Virus record (IMG/VR): IMGVR_UViG_3300009159_004776
Location: 1 to 42,245 of that record
Source of the DNA: a virus
Strand: one strand, 5' to 3'
Length of the DNA stretch: 42,245 nucleotides
Position 1 is the stretch's first letter, and every line of letters starts with the position of its first letter. Positions 9,375 through 15,557 of this stretch are shown piece after piece. The position numbers were made by a program, and so were the translations under genes. The notes below the pieces were generated by a model, which was given only the letters and a program-made list of their open reading frames with translations, did not search any database and was not told the origin of the DNA.

Positions 9375-9750
9375 CACAATAAGAAATTTCTGCCTTGATC
9401 ATCAGCTTCGCGTAGTTGATACGAACAAGCGAGCATATAAACATACCAAGGCCAATATTAATCTATTCAAGTTCCGAGAGGACTATAACAAATATGACAG
9501 TGACTTTGTAACATTAGAAACAGAAACTTTATACACTGTGGAAATCAGTGAAAGTGAATTACAAAGAATAGCAGAGGTTGAAGAACAAGTGTTTAACAAC
9601 ATGAAAAGTCAAGGTCGTTATAATATGTTTGAGATACTCATGGAACAGAAAGAACAAGAAAAATATTTGAGGGATACATATCCCGCAGTTAAGAAAGCGT
9701 ATGAGCATTACAGCTTGATGTTAAAATTAGCCCAGTCGGGCGAACTATAA
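9358..9750 (+). CDS. Conserved phage protein with KAYEHYSLM tail
   Basis: I choose the ATG at 9358 (MSNLNDTIRNFC) because the frame upstream only mirrors thyX codons. About 130 residues, charged and helical, overlapping thyX by 17 nt. The C terminus (PAVKKAYEHYSLMLKLAQ) is very close to those of the proteins at 8350 and 25664. No enzyme motif is seen. The shared tail may be a docking or packaging signal, which is inference. Confidence 0.65.
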   Translation: MSNLNDTIRNFCLDHQLRVVDTNKRAYKHTKANINLFKFREDYNKYDSDFVTLETETLYTVEISESELQRIAEVEEQVFNNMKSQGRYNMFEILMEQKEQEKYLRDTYPAVKKAYEHYSLMLKLAQSGEL

Positions 9751-9760
9751 AAGGAAAAAT

Positions 9761-10048
9761 ATGTTACTCGAAAAACCCATTGCCACAGGCGATATTGTCA
9801 GCGTTAAACTAGCCAACGGTGAAGAAATAATTGCACGCCTAGAAGAAGAAACTGATCAACATATCAAAATCAGTCGTCCTCTAGCAGTTACACTAGGAGC
9901 ACAGGGATTGGGCATGATCCCATTCATGTTCTTGGCTAACAAAGACACTGTGACTATCAAACAGATGCATGTCCTGGTCATTGCACCTGCTAAGAAAGAT
10001 GCTGCTGATCAATACGTGCAGGGCACTACTGGCATCGCTCTAAGTTAA
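9761..10048 (+). CDS. Sm/LSm-like small phage protein
   Basis: 95 residues, with AAAGGA before the ATG. The segment GDIVSVKLANGEEIIARLEE (about 11-30) followed by a beta strand IKISRPLAV has the pattern of an Sm1-type beta-barrel (strand, NG turn, strand). The rest is hydrophobic (LGMIPFMFLANKDTVTI), then VLVIAPAKKDA and a flexible tail. Related proteins are common in T4-like cyanophages and pelagiphages; RNA binding is possible but unproven. Confidence 0.55.
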   Translation: MLLEKPIATGDIVSVKLANGEEIIARLEEETDQHIKISRPLAVTLGAQGLGMIPFMFLANKDTVTIKQMHVLVIAPAKKDAADQYVQGTTGIALS

Positions 10049-10051
10049 ATA
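10044..10051 (+). promoter_or_regulatory. TAAATA box GTTAAATA before PAAR gene
   Basis: Overlaps the TAA stop of the preceding gene and ends 5 nt before the next ATG. There is no Shine-Dalgarno sequence between. Confidence 0.4.
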
Positions 10052-10056
10052 ATTGC

Positions 10057-11091
10057 ATGTCAGGCGGAGATAGACCAGTTCAAAGAATAGGCGACGTAAA
10101 TGATTACGGTGCCCCTACCACCAACGGAGATGGAAACAGCACTGTCTATGCCAATAATATATTAGTCAATGTCAATGGTAGTGCAGTGGCTACACACATG
10201 CCATTTGATGCTCATAGCGGAGTTATCACTGCCAATGGATCGTCAAATGTATTTGCTCACAATGTGTCAGTTAATTTCACAGACAATCCAGATTCCTGCG
10301 GTCACGTAAGAGTTGGAGGCAGCTCAAATGTTTTTGTCGGAGACTCAGTAGATCAAGATACTCCTCCAAATAGAGAACTTAATTCAGGTGACGAAGAAGA
10401 TGTTGTTAATCCCGGCGGAGGTGCTGCCCGAATTGCTGCTGCTGTAGCCGCAGGTACTTTAAGTGCTGCTGAAGTTGCAGCCGGTAACACTCCTGTTGTT
10501 AGTGCTCGCGATGTTAGTACAGGAACTAATGCAGGTGTGGTACTTTCCACAGATTGTTCAGATATTCACACATTGTTTTTAGGAACGCCACCGACTGGCA
10601 GTGCAATTGATGCAATATCGTTATCAACAAATTATACAATAGGGAAGATGACCAGAAAACCCTACGTGCTTTATGATCACGAACTTAGAGCAGGAACAGG
10701 CAGTTTAACTTTAGAAGAAATTGTATGTAATTTAAAAATGTTGGCTATCAACGTAGTAGAACCAGTAAGAGCACAGTATTCAAATATGTTTTTAACCAAT
10801 ACATGGCGGCCACTAGGCGATAAAGCAAGTACTAGTCAACATCCTAAGGGAATGGCCTGCGATATGCAGTTTAAAGGAATATCAAAGAAAGATTATTATA
10901 CTATTGCACAATGGTGTAGAGATAATATAGTTTACGATCAACTTCTACTAGAATACAAGACAACAGGCAGTGGTCTACCTTGGATACACATGAGCTTTAA
11001 TAAAACTAATAACAGGAAACAAGTCCTAACTCTTTTGAATAATTCAACCTATGCTCAGGGATTAAATGATCTATCAAGTACAGCCGCATGA
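10057..11091 (+). CDS. PAAR spike protein fused to M15 peptidase
   Basis: 344 residues with two domains. Residues 1-97 carry the PAAR-like repeat pattern of a tail-spike tip (GDRPVQRIGDVNDYG, ATHMPFDAHSGVITANGSSN, HVRVGGSSNVFVGD). A linker with AAAVAAGTLSAAEVAAG follows. Residues about 200-325 are a zinc D-Ala-D-Ala peptidase M15 (VanY/endolysin type): H262 and D269 in SxxHxxGxACD, E299 in DQLLLEY and H311 in WIHMSF. All zinc and catalytic residues are present. Likely role: the point of the tail spike carries its own peptidoglycan-cutting enzyme for entry. The stop overlaps the dCMP deaminase start. Confidence 0.85.
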   Translation: MSGGDRPVQRIGDVNDYGAPTTNGDGNSTVYANNILVNVNGSAVATHMPFDAHSGVITANGSSNVFAHNVSVNFTDNPDSCGHVRVGGSSNVFVGDSVDQDTPPNRELNSGDEEDVVNPGGGAARIAAAVAAGTLSAAEVAAGNTPVVSARDVSTGTNAGVVLSTDCSDIHTLFLGTPPTGSAIDAISLSTNYTIGKMTRKPYVLYDHELRAGTGSLTLEEIVCNLKMLAINVVEPVRAQYSNMFLTNTWRPLGDKASTSQHPKGMACDMQFKGISKKDYYTIAQWCRDNIVYDQLLLEYKTTGSGLPWIHMSFNKTNNRKQVLTLLNNSTYAQGLNDLSSTAA

Positions 11092-11618
11092 AACAGAAAT
11101 TTATTGATTTATATATGGCGTGGGCAGAACGTACAGCTCAATTAAGCCATGCTGTACGTCTACAAGTGGGTGCTGTTATTGTCAAAGATGACAGCGTGAT
11201 CAGCTATGGCTACAATGGTATGCCCGCAGGTTGGGATAACAACTGCGAAGATAAAGAATACATGAGCGTAGACGCAGGAGGTTGGCTAGATCCTGATGAG
11301 ATTAAAGAACAATGGCCTTTTGAAGAAGAACCAAAAATTCAATGGTTCGGTGATGATCCTATAACTGTTACCAATAGATATAAATTGAAAACTAAACCAG
11401 AGGTATTACATGCTGAAACAAATGCGATTGCTAAATTGGCTCGATCTACAAACAGTGGTCTGGGTGCTACTATGTTTGTTACCCATGCTCCATGTATGGA
11501 GTGTGCCAAACTTATCTACCAAAGTGGTATTGGCAGTGTTCTATATCGTAACAGTTATCGTGACACTAGTGGCGTTGCGTTTTTGGAAAAATCGGGTGTA
11601 ACAGTTACACAGGTATGA
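11088..11618 (+). CDS. dCMP deaminase
   Basis: 176 residues. It converts dCMP to dUMP, feeding ThyX. Zinc-site motifs are H108-A-E110 and P135-C136-x-x-C139. The N-terminal segment LSHAVRLQVGAVIVKDD and a long insertion between residues 50 and 100, which in T4-type enzymes holds an allosteric region, match the phage family. A second structural zinc site in the insertion is possible, but only C53 is obvious. ATGA overlaps lie at both ends. Confidence 0.93.
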   Translation: MKQKFIDLYMAWAERTAQLSHAVRLQVGAVIVKDDSVISYGYNGMPAGWDNNCEDKEYMSVDAGGWLDPDEIKEQWPFEEEPKIQWFGDDPITVTNRYKLKTKPEVLHAETNAIAKLARSTNSGLGATMFVTHAPCMECAKLIYQSGIGSVLYRNSYRDTSGVAFLEKSGVTVTQV

Positions 11619-12856
11619 AAAAGAAAATATTGGTAATAGGTGCAGGCAGTGGCGGCCTACTGACTCTTTGCCAAATGTGTTCCTCGCTACCCTATGAATG
11701 GGAAGTTCATTCAGTATATGATCCTAAAATTCCAATATTGGGAGTAGGAGAAGCTACCAGTACCAATGCCCCATTCCAATTGTTTAAAGGCACAGACTTT
11801 ATACTTGAAAGAGACGCACACTATCTTGATGCCACCTACAAGTATGCTGTAAAATACACCAACTGGCGTGAACACGCATTTGACAGTGTTATTATTCCTC
11901 CAGGGCATGCCATGCACTTTGACAACACACGCCTTAAAGAATTTGTGTTTATGCGTCTCAGTGAAAGATATCCCGAACGTTTCTTTATACACGAAGGCAC
12001 TGTAGAATATTTTAAAAACATCACCAATGGTGCTGAAGTAAAAATTAACGATGTTATAGAAACATATGACTATGTTATAGACTGTAGCGGATTCCCTAAA
12101 GACTACACAGGATATACCATGGTTGATTTACCTATTAATCATGCTCTAGTAACTCCCATACACAAGCCCGGCGACTGGAATTACACTCATCATTGGGCAC
12201 ACAAACACGGATGGATGTTTGGTATTCCTTTGCAACATCGTCAAGGTTGGGGGTATCTGTACAATGATCAGATAACTTCTAAAGAAGCTGCCATGGAAGA
12301 TATGTGTGAAATTTTAAAAATTAATCCACTAGAACAAAAATTTAGAGAATACACTTTTAAACCCTACTATACAATAAAAGGATTAGTCAACGGCCGCCTG
12401 TTGAAGAATGGCAATCAATTTATGTTCTTTGAACCTATGGAGGCATTGTCTATGGAGTATTACACTAATTTAAATCAACGATATGTTGCTCTAATGCAGG
12501 GCAAGGAAACTAAACAAGAGCTAGAAAAACAAACACAGTGGTCAGTTAGTTCTTTGATATTCTTTTATAGATTTATCTATCACGGCGGATCCGTATACGA
12601 CACAGAGTTCTGGCGTGTTACTAAAGAGAAATGTAAGCGGTATCTAACCAATGACAGCGAGTTTCAAGAAATGATCAGGTATTGGCGTGATCGTAGTTAC
12701 GATCCAAATTTATCCACAGAATTAAACATGCCCCCATTCCGTGCCTATACTTGGGAACAGTTTAATAAAAATCTAGGCTATGACTACTTTGTGAAACCGG
12801 CCGCACCTCCTGTGAAAAACACTAAATTACAAATTCCTGGATTGCTGTTCGGATAA
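11615..12856 (+). CDS. Flavin-dependent halogenase (tryptophan halogenase family)
   Basis: 413 residues. FADH2-dependent halogenases put Cl, Br or I on aromatic substrates through HOX. Visible: FAD motif GAGSGG (9-14), GVGEAT, the catalytic lysine K76 in ATYKYAVKY (PrnA K79 equivalent) and the catalytic Glu in FEPMEALSMEY (PrnA E346 equivalent). The WxWxIP signature reads WMFGIP, keeping the first Trp and Ile-Pro. FAD fixation residues (DCSGF) are also present. Related viral halogenases occur in cyanophages. It faces a methyltransferase-like gene tail to tail, ending 1 nt away. The substrate is unknown. Confidence 0.8.
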   Translation: MKKKILVIGAGSGGLLTLCQMCSSLPYEWEVHSVYDPKIPILGVGEATSTNAPFQLFKGTDFILERDAHYLDATYKYAVKYTNWREHAFDSVIIPPGHAMHFDNTRLKEFVFMRLSERYPERFFIHEGTVEYFKNITNGAEVKINDVIETYDYVIDCSGFPKDYTGYTMVDLPINHALVTPIHKPGDWNYTHHWAHKHGWMFGIPLQHRQGWGYLYNDQITSKEAAMEDMCEILKINPLEQKFREYTFKPYYTIKGLVNGRLLKNGNQFMFFEPMEALSMEYYTNLNQRYVALMQGKETKQELEKQTQWSVSSLIFFYRFIYHGGSVYDTEFWRVTKEKCKRYLTNDSEFQEMIRYWRDRSYDPNLSTELNMPPFRAYTWEQFNKNLGYDYFVKPAAPPVKNTKLQIPGLLFG

Positions 12857-13639
12857 CTATCTCATCCGTTGCCATACGTAGTATCCTACATTTGTTATTT
12901 GATCCACTCCGGGTGCATTGTTATTGGTCGGAGGCTCCCAAGATACTATATTAGACGGATAAGATCCTAAGTCATTGCTGATTTCTTCAATGGTGTTTTC
13001 TCCATTTCTTAGAGTGATAGTTATCGCTAGATGTCCGCCAATCTTTAAACTTCTTAACAATCGATCCCAATAGACGTTTTTATGATAATGCCACATCCAT
13101 GAACATGTTGAAATAATTAAATCAACCTGATCAGGCCATTTGTTTGCTGGGTCTAAAAAATGAATTCTTTCTGGATTTACTGGCGAATTTTGTATAATAT
13201 CTCTAGTGATATCAAACGAATTATAAAAACCATGATAGTTTTCGTCATCTAATGATTTTGAAAAATAATTATTTTTACCCTCTAACACTTTGTTCAAAGT
13301 TAATAGATCAACAGTTTTGTCTACTAGGTAGAAATCTATATCGGGTCTTAGTTGACTCATTAATAAATCAGTTTTTGCAAGACCACTACCAACATTAATA
13401 ATACTTTTGACATTATGGCCAATAGGAGCATATTCAATCCATTGATTAAAAAATTTTTCTGTTAGATTTTTAATAAATTCTTTCTGTTGTTTGAGATCGT
13501 CTTGAGGCCAATCAAACCAAGCCACATCACCTCCTGTCTGCCAAAATATATAAGGTAATTGTTCATCAAATTTTGTTGTTTTTAATAACAACTGTTGATT
13601 GTTGTAGGTTAAATCGGCAATGGTTTCGATGTCAGACAT
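12857..13639 (-). CDS. SAM-dependent methyltransferase-like protein
   Basis: 260 residues on the minus strand. It shows a class I Rossmann methyltransferase pattern: motif I INVGSGLAKTDLL (G-x-G) near 79-91, an acidic strand end FYLVDKTVD, then VDLIISTCSWMWHYH and LRSLKIGGHLAITITLR, as in motifs IV-VI. A Trp-rich N-terminal region precedes it. The target is unknown; the convergent halogenase gene suggests but does not prove a shared small-molecule pathway. A TAAATA box lies 5 nt upstream of the start. Confidence 0.6.
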   Translation of the reverse strand: MSDIETIADLTYNNQQLLLKTTKFDEQLPYIFWQTGGDVAWFDWPQDDLKQQKEFIKNLTEKFFNQWIEYAPIGHNVKSIINVGSGLAKTDLLMSQLRPDIDFYLVDKTVDLLTLNKVLEGKNNYFSKSLDDENYHGFYNSFDITRDIIQNSPVNPERIHFLDPANKWPDQVDLIISTCSWMWHYHKNVYWDRLLRSLKIGGHLAITITLRNGENTIEEISNDLGSYPSNIVSWEPPTNNNAPGVDQITNVGYYVWQRMR

Positions 13640-13644
13640 AACAA

Positions 13645-13652
13645 TATTTATG
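13645..13652 (-). promoter_or_regulatory. T4-late-like box CATAAATA (minus strand)
   Basis: Reading on the minus strand, CATAAATA ends 5 nt before the methyltransferase start codon, with no Shine-Dalgarno sequence. Confidence 0.45.
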
Positions 13653-13655
13653 GGG

Positions 13656-13685
13656 TTGACAACTAAATAATTTTGATGCTATACT
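13656..13685 (+). promoter_or_regulatory. Strong sigma70-type promoter for the tmRNA unit
   Basis: -35 TTGACA at 13656-13661 and -10 TATACT at 13680-13685, with an 18-nt spacer. The predicted start is near 13692. It would drive the structured RNA, the 21-codon ORF and the tmRNA gene up to the terminator at 14284-14310. Confidence 0.75.
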
Positions 13686-13697
13686 AGCATTACTTTT

Positions 13698-13782
13698 GCA
13701 GGGGCAGACTACGTAGTAGTGTGCAGTAGGTCAAATTCCTACCGGCTTAGCAGAGGCCCCACACGCCCTGGGAAGTCTGTTA
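13698..13782 (+). ncRNA. Cloverleaf-like structured RNA of unknown class
   Basis: By eye the segment folds into a closed three-hairpin structure. The closing stem is CAGGG 13699-13703 with CCCTG 13766-13770. Hairpin 1 is 13704-13712 with 13716-13724 (8 of 9 pairs). Hairpin 2 is GTAGG 13726-13730 with CCTAC 13738-13742 around a 7-nt loop TCAAATT that looks like a T-loop. Hairpin 3 is 13744-13748 with 13754-13758. Alternative pairs exist (CAGACT 13705-13710 with AGTCTG 13774-13779, followed by a T-rich run), which would allow a switch or attenuator. It is not a normal tRNA. It lies between the promoter and a 21-codon ORF. Confidence 0.5.
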
Positions 13783-13806
13783 TTTTTTAACTTTTTGGAG
13801 ATCATC

Positions 13807-13872
13807 ATGGCATATAGAGCAAAAACCAAAACTCAGGCAGCAGTACGTAGACAACTTCGCAAGCGTAAATAA
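13807..13872 (+). CDS. Micro-ORF, 21-residue basic peptide
   Basis: The peptide starts MAYRAKTKTQAAV and ends RRQLRKRK, with 9 Lys/Arg residues out of 21. GGAG at 13797-13800 is well placed 6 nt before the ATG. It lies between the structured RNA and the tmRNA acceptor piece, on the same predicted transcript, and its stop ends only a few bases before the tmRNA pairing region starts. It could be an RNA-binding or ribosome-acting peptide, or a leader peptide; no homolog is known to me. Confidence 0.5.
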   Translation: MAYRAKTKTQAAVRRQLRKRK

Positions 13873-13875
13873 TTT

Positions 13876-13940
13876 TATTGTTGTATGAAGCAAAGAGAAC
13901 GGTGTTCTGGACGGGGGTGCGAATCCCCCCAGGTCCACCA
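13876..13940 (+). ncRNA. ssrA: tmRNA acceptor piece (3' part, permuted gene)
   Basis: This is the 3' end of tmRNA, placed upstream of the 5' part. The T stem is GGGGG 13913-13917 with CCCCC 13925-13929 around loop TGCGAAT. Next comes CAGGTCC 13930-13936 (the 3' acceptor strand), a discriminator A and an encoded CCA ending at 13940. CAGGTCC pairs with GGGCCTG at 14124-14130 (7 pairs, one G-U). TTGTTG 13878-13883 pairs with CAACAA 14147-14152 as a P2-like helix joining the two pieces. The exact 5' end is uncertain. Confidence 0.85.
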
Positions 13941-13951
13941 TAAGGAAGTTT

Positions 13952-14122
13952 GTGAAAAGTAAAAGTAAGTTCAGTCGTTATAATCTTAAAGGCAACATTA
14001 TGTGGTGCCTTAATTGGCGTAACGGATGGGTAAGAATTTACAACACTATGATTCGTTGGAATACCAATTGGACAACTAATTATAGATACTTTTCAATAGA
14101 ACAAATAAAAGTTTCTTTATGA
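13952..14122 (+). CDS. 56-codon ORF inside the tmRNA intervening segment
   Basis: GTG start at 13952 with AAGGAAG 4-10 nt upstream and a TGA stop at 14120-14122, one base before the mature tmRNA 5' end at 14124. The peptide is basic and Trp/Tyr/Asn-rich: KSKSKFSRYN near the start, then MWCLNWRNGW and IRWNTNWTTNYRY. The frame fills nearly the whole intervening segment (13941-14123), which in known permuted tmRNA genes is usually just discarded RNA. That fit plus the ribosome site argue against chance, but there is no homology support. Confidence 0.5.
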   Translation: MKSKSKFSRYNLKGNIMWCLNWRNGWVRIYNTMIRWNTNWTTNYRYFSIEQIKVSL

Positions 14123-14123
14123 T

Positions 14124-14275
14124 GGGCCTGCATAGTTTCGACAGGGCAACAAGTAACAGAGTGGACAGCACGGTAGGCGATGACCGTTAATCAAGCAAAA
14201 AAAGTAAACGCAAACGACTCACAGTTCGCATTAGCAGCCTAAACACTGCTTAGGGTAGGAAATACCTCGTAACAG
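14124..14275 (+). ncRNA. ssrA: tmRNA coding piece (5' part with tag, permuted gene)
   Basis: It begins GGGCCTGCATAGTTTCGACA, matching the tmRNA 5' end and D-loop region. Stem ACGGT/ACCGT (14170-14174, 14183-14187) fits a PK1-like element. The tag ORF is 14210-14242, encoding ANDSQFALAA then TAA, with an A-rich AGTAAAC just before the resume codon. The stop codon sits in a P5-type hairpin, AGCAG 14233-14237 with CTGCT 14246-14250, as in E. coli tmRNA. The LAA end is the ClpX/ClpA recognition signal. The gene order acceptor then coding makes this a circularly permuted two-piece tmRNA, known in some alphaproteobacteria, cyanobacteria and betaproteobacteria. Confidence 0.92.
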
Positions 14276-14283
14276 AAACCACC

Positions 14284-14310
14284 AAAAAGGTTGCTCAGGC
14301 AACCTTTTTT
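14284..14310 (+). terminator. Rho-independent terminator of tmRNA gene
   Basis: AAAAAGGTTGC, loop TCAG, GCAACC and a run of T: a near-perfect intrinsic terminator directly after the tmRNA coding piece. Confidence 0.9.
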
Positions 14311-14350
14311 CTTTATACTAATACATCTTAACAATTTAAAGGAAAGTGAT

Positions 14351-14512
14351 ATGTGGGCCTTGATCATTGCACTGGTAATGGACGCACAGCCAAACGAGTT
14401 GAAATTTACTCAATTGGCTGAGGTCAAAACATATCAAGAATGTCGAGACCTTTCTAAACTATTAAAAGATCGCGGACTGAATGCTCACTTGTTCTGTGTA
14501 CAACAACAGTAA
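14351..14512 (+). CDS. Small phage protein, possible secreted/membrane
   Basis: 53 residues from the ATG at 14351 (MWALIIALVMDAQPNEL), preceded by AAAGGAAAG. An N-terminal hydrophobic stretch (about 3-11) could be a signal or membrane anchor. The rest is charged, with two Cys (YQECRDL and LFCVQQ). I do not recognise a family, though small proteins of this shape are common in marine T4-like phages. The frame upstream of this ATG runs into the tmRNA terminator, so an earlier start is unlikely. Confidence 0.6.
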   Translation: MWALIIALVMDAQPNELKFTQLAEVKTYQECRDLSKLLKDRGLNAHLFCVQQQ

Positions 14513-14521
14513 GGAAATATT

Positions 14522-14710
14522 ATGGATAGATTTGATCTTGAACAGCAGATTATGCAGTGTTGGAATGTAGTTGAAGATATTACATTATTGTCCAAAACTG
14601 AAGGTGTGGAAAAAGAAGACTATCAAGCATTGGCAAGAATTTATGAAATTAAATTTAATGTGATGTTTGATACTTTTTCAAAATTGATACAAGACGGTAC
14701 CATTACATAA
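14522..14710 (+). CDS. Small helical phage protein
   Basis: 62 residues, starting MDRFDLEQQIMQCWNVVEDI, with AAGGAAAT upstream. It is acidic and predicted all-helical. It lies 9 nt after the previous small gene and is probably co-transcribed with it. No motif or known function; the family looks like conserved small proteins of T4-like phages. Confidence 0.6.
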   Translation: MDRFDLEQQIMQCWNVVEDITLLSKTEGVEKEDYQALARIYEIKFNVMFDTFSKLIQDGTIT

Positions 14711-14761
14711 TCAGTAATACTACTGAGGCAAAAATAATGATTATCGCTAGCAGTAATCATG

Positions 14762-14778
14762 TATAATAAAGTTAAATA
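14762..14778 (+). promoter_or_regulatory. Promoter region of pqqA
   Basis: A consensus -10 TATAAT at 14762-14767 without a good -35, then a TAAATA box GTTAAATA at 14771-14778. Either could start transcription 20-30 nt before pqqA. Confidence 0.45.
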
Positions 14779-14799
14779 GTTTTGTAAAAGGAGAACAGT

Positions 14800-14871
14800 A
14801 TGTGGACAAAACCAACAGCAACTGATATGCGTTTCGGATTTGAAATCACTATGTATATTGCTAATCGCTAA
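14800..14871 (+). CDS. pqqA: PqqA, pyrroloquinoline quinone precursor peptide
   Basis: 23 residues, starting MWTKPTATDMRF and ending ITMYIANR. It matches the PqqA family almost end to end (MW-K-P-x-x-x-D-x-R-x-G-x-E-x-T-x-Y-x-x-x-R). The Glu and Tyr that PqqE cross-links to make the PQQ skeleton are E15 and Y19 with the required three-residue spacing. AAAGGAG precedes the ATG. It is a single-gene unit with its own promoter region and a hairpin at 14889-14908. No pqqB-F genes are in the window, so host enzymes would have to process the peptide. This points to a host that uses PQQ, such as a methanol-oxidising bacterium. Too short to appear among the longer ORFs. Confidence 0.9.
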   Translation: MWTKPTATDMRFGFEITMYIANR

Positions 14872-14888
14872 TACATATTGAGGATTCA

Positions 14889-14909
14889 AAACCCGCTTCG
14901 GCGGGTTTC
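14889..14909 (+). terminator. Intrinsic terminator after pqqA
   Basis: AAACCCGC, loop TTCG, GCGGGTTT, then TCT. A stable UUCG-capped hairpin just after pqqA. Confidence 0.75.
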
Positions 14910-14917
14910 TCACGAAC

Positions 14918-14925
14918 AGTAAATA
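14918..14925 (+). promoter_or_regulatory. TAAATA box AGTAAATA
   Basis: Ends 5 nt before the start codon of the hydrolase gene at 14931; no Shine-Dalgarno sequence between. Confidence 0.4.
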
Positions 14926-14930
14926 CACAT

Positions 14931-15512
14931 ATGAAATTTATATACATACACGGTGCCAATGCCACAGGAGATAGTTTTAACTATATTAGAGAACATCTCA
15001 ATCACACAGATGAACTAGTTATTGAATACGACAGCAAGGATGGCTTTGATCATAATCTGTCCACAATGAAAGATCTACTTGAAACACAGCAAGATATATT
15101 TTTTATCTGTCATAGTTTGGGAGGTATCTACGCCCTACATCTTGCAGATGCGTTTCCAAACAATGTCCTCGGAGCGGTCACAATCAGCACACCCTACGGT
15201 GGTGCAGAAAGTGCAGACTATGCCAAATACTTTTTACCATTTAGCCGTCTATTAAGAGACATTGGACCCCACAGTAAACCCATGCGTGTTGCTGACCGTA
15301 TCAAAGTACAGCATCCTTGGACAAACATTGTTACCACTAGAGGAGCCAGTCCCTGGATCCTGCAGCCAAATGATGGCATTGTAACTATATCCAGTATGCG
15401 TCACAGATCGGATATGGAGTTCATCGAATTGAACACCAATCATTACGAAGTAGTCATGCATCACACCACTGTGGAAATTTTAAAAGATAGAATTGGTAAA
15501 ATCAGCAATTGA
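14931..15512 (+). CDS. Alpha/beta hydrolase (lipase/esterase-like)
   Basis: 193 residues. YIHGANATGDSF near the N terminus is the oxyanion-type HG loop, and CHSLGG gives the nucleophile elbow with S62. D148 in PNDGIVT and H171 in NTNHYEVV complete a plausible triad. The order and spacing are those of small lipases and PGAP1/EstA-like hydrolases. No signal peptide, so it acts in the cytoplasm or is released at lysis. The substrate is unknown. Confidence 0.8.
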   Translation: MKFIYIHGANATGDSFNYIREHLNHTDELVIEYDSKDGFDHNLSTMKDLLETQQDIFFICHSLGGIYALHLADAFPNNVLGAVTISTPYGGAESADYAKYFLPFSRLLRDIGPHSKPMRVADRIKVQHPWTNIVTTRGASPWILQPNDGIVTISSMRHRSDMEFIELNTNHYEVVMHHTTVEILKDRIGKISN

Positions 15513-15537
15513 CAAAACCTTTTAACTACTGTACAAT
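15509..15537 (+). promoter_or_regulatory. Sigma70-type promoter
   Basis: TTGACA 15509-15514 and TACAAT 15532-15537, 17-nt spacer. The -35 overlaps the stop codon of the hydrolase gene. A strong AAAAGGAGG Shine-Dalgarno follows before the ATG at 15558. Confidence 0.75.
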
Positions 15538-15557
15538 AGTTCAAAAGGAGGTTCGTA

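Noticed and set aside
13698-13770. tRNA gene
   Set aside because: The T-arm-like hairpin and closing stem suggest one, but stem lengths, anticodon arm position and acceptor end do not fit a tRNA.
13692-13795. Glutamine downstream-peptide riboswitch
   Set aside because: The position before a short ORF fits, but the conserved core of that riboswitch is not present.
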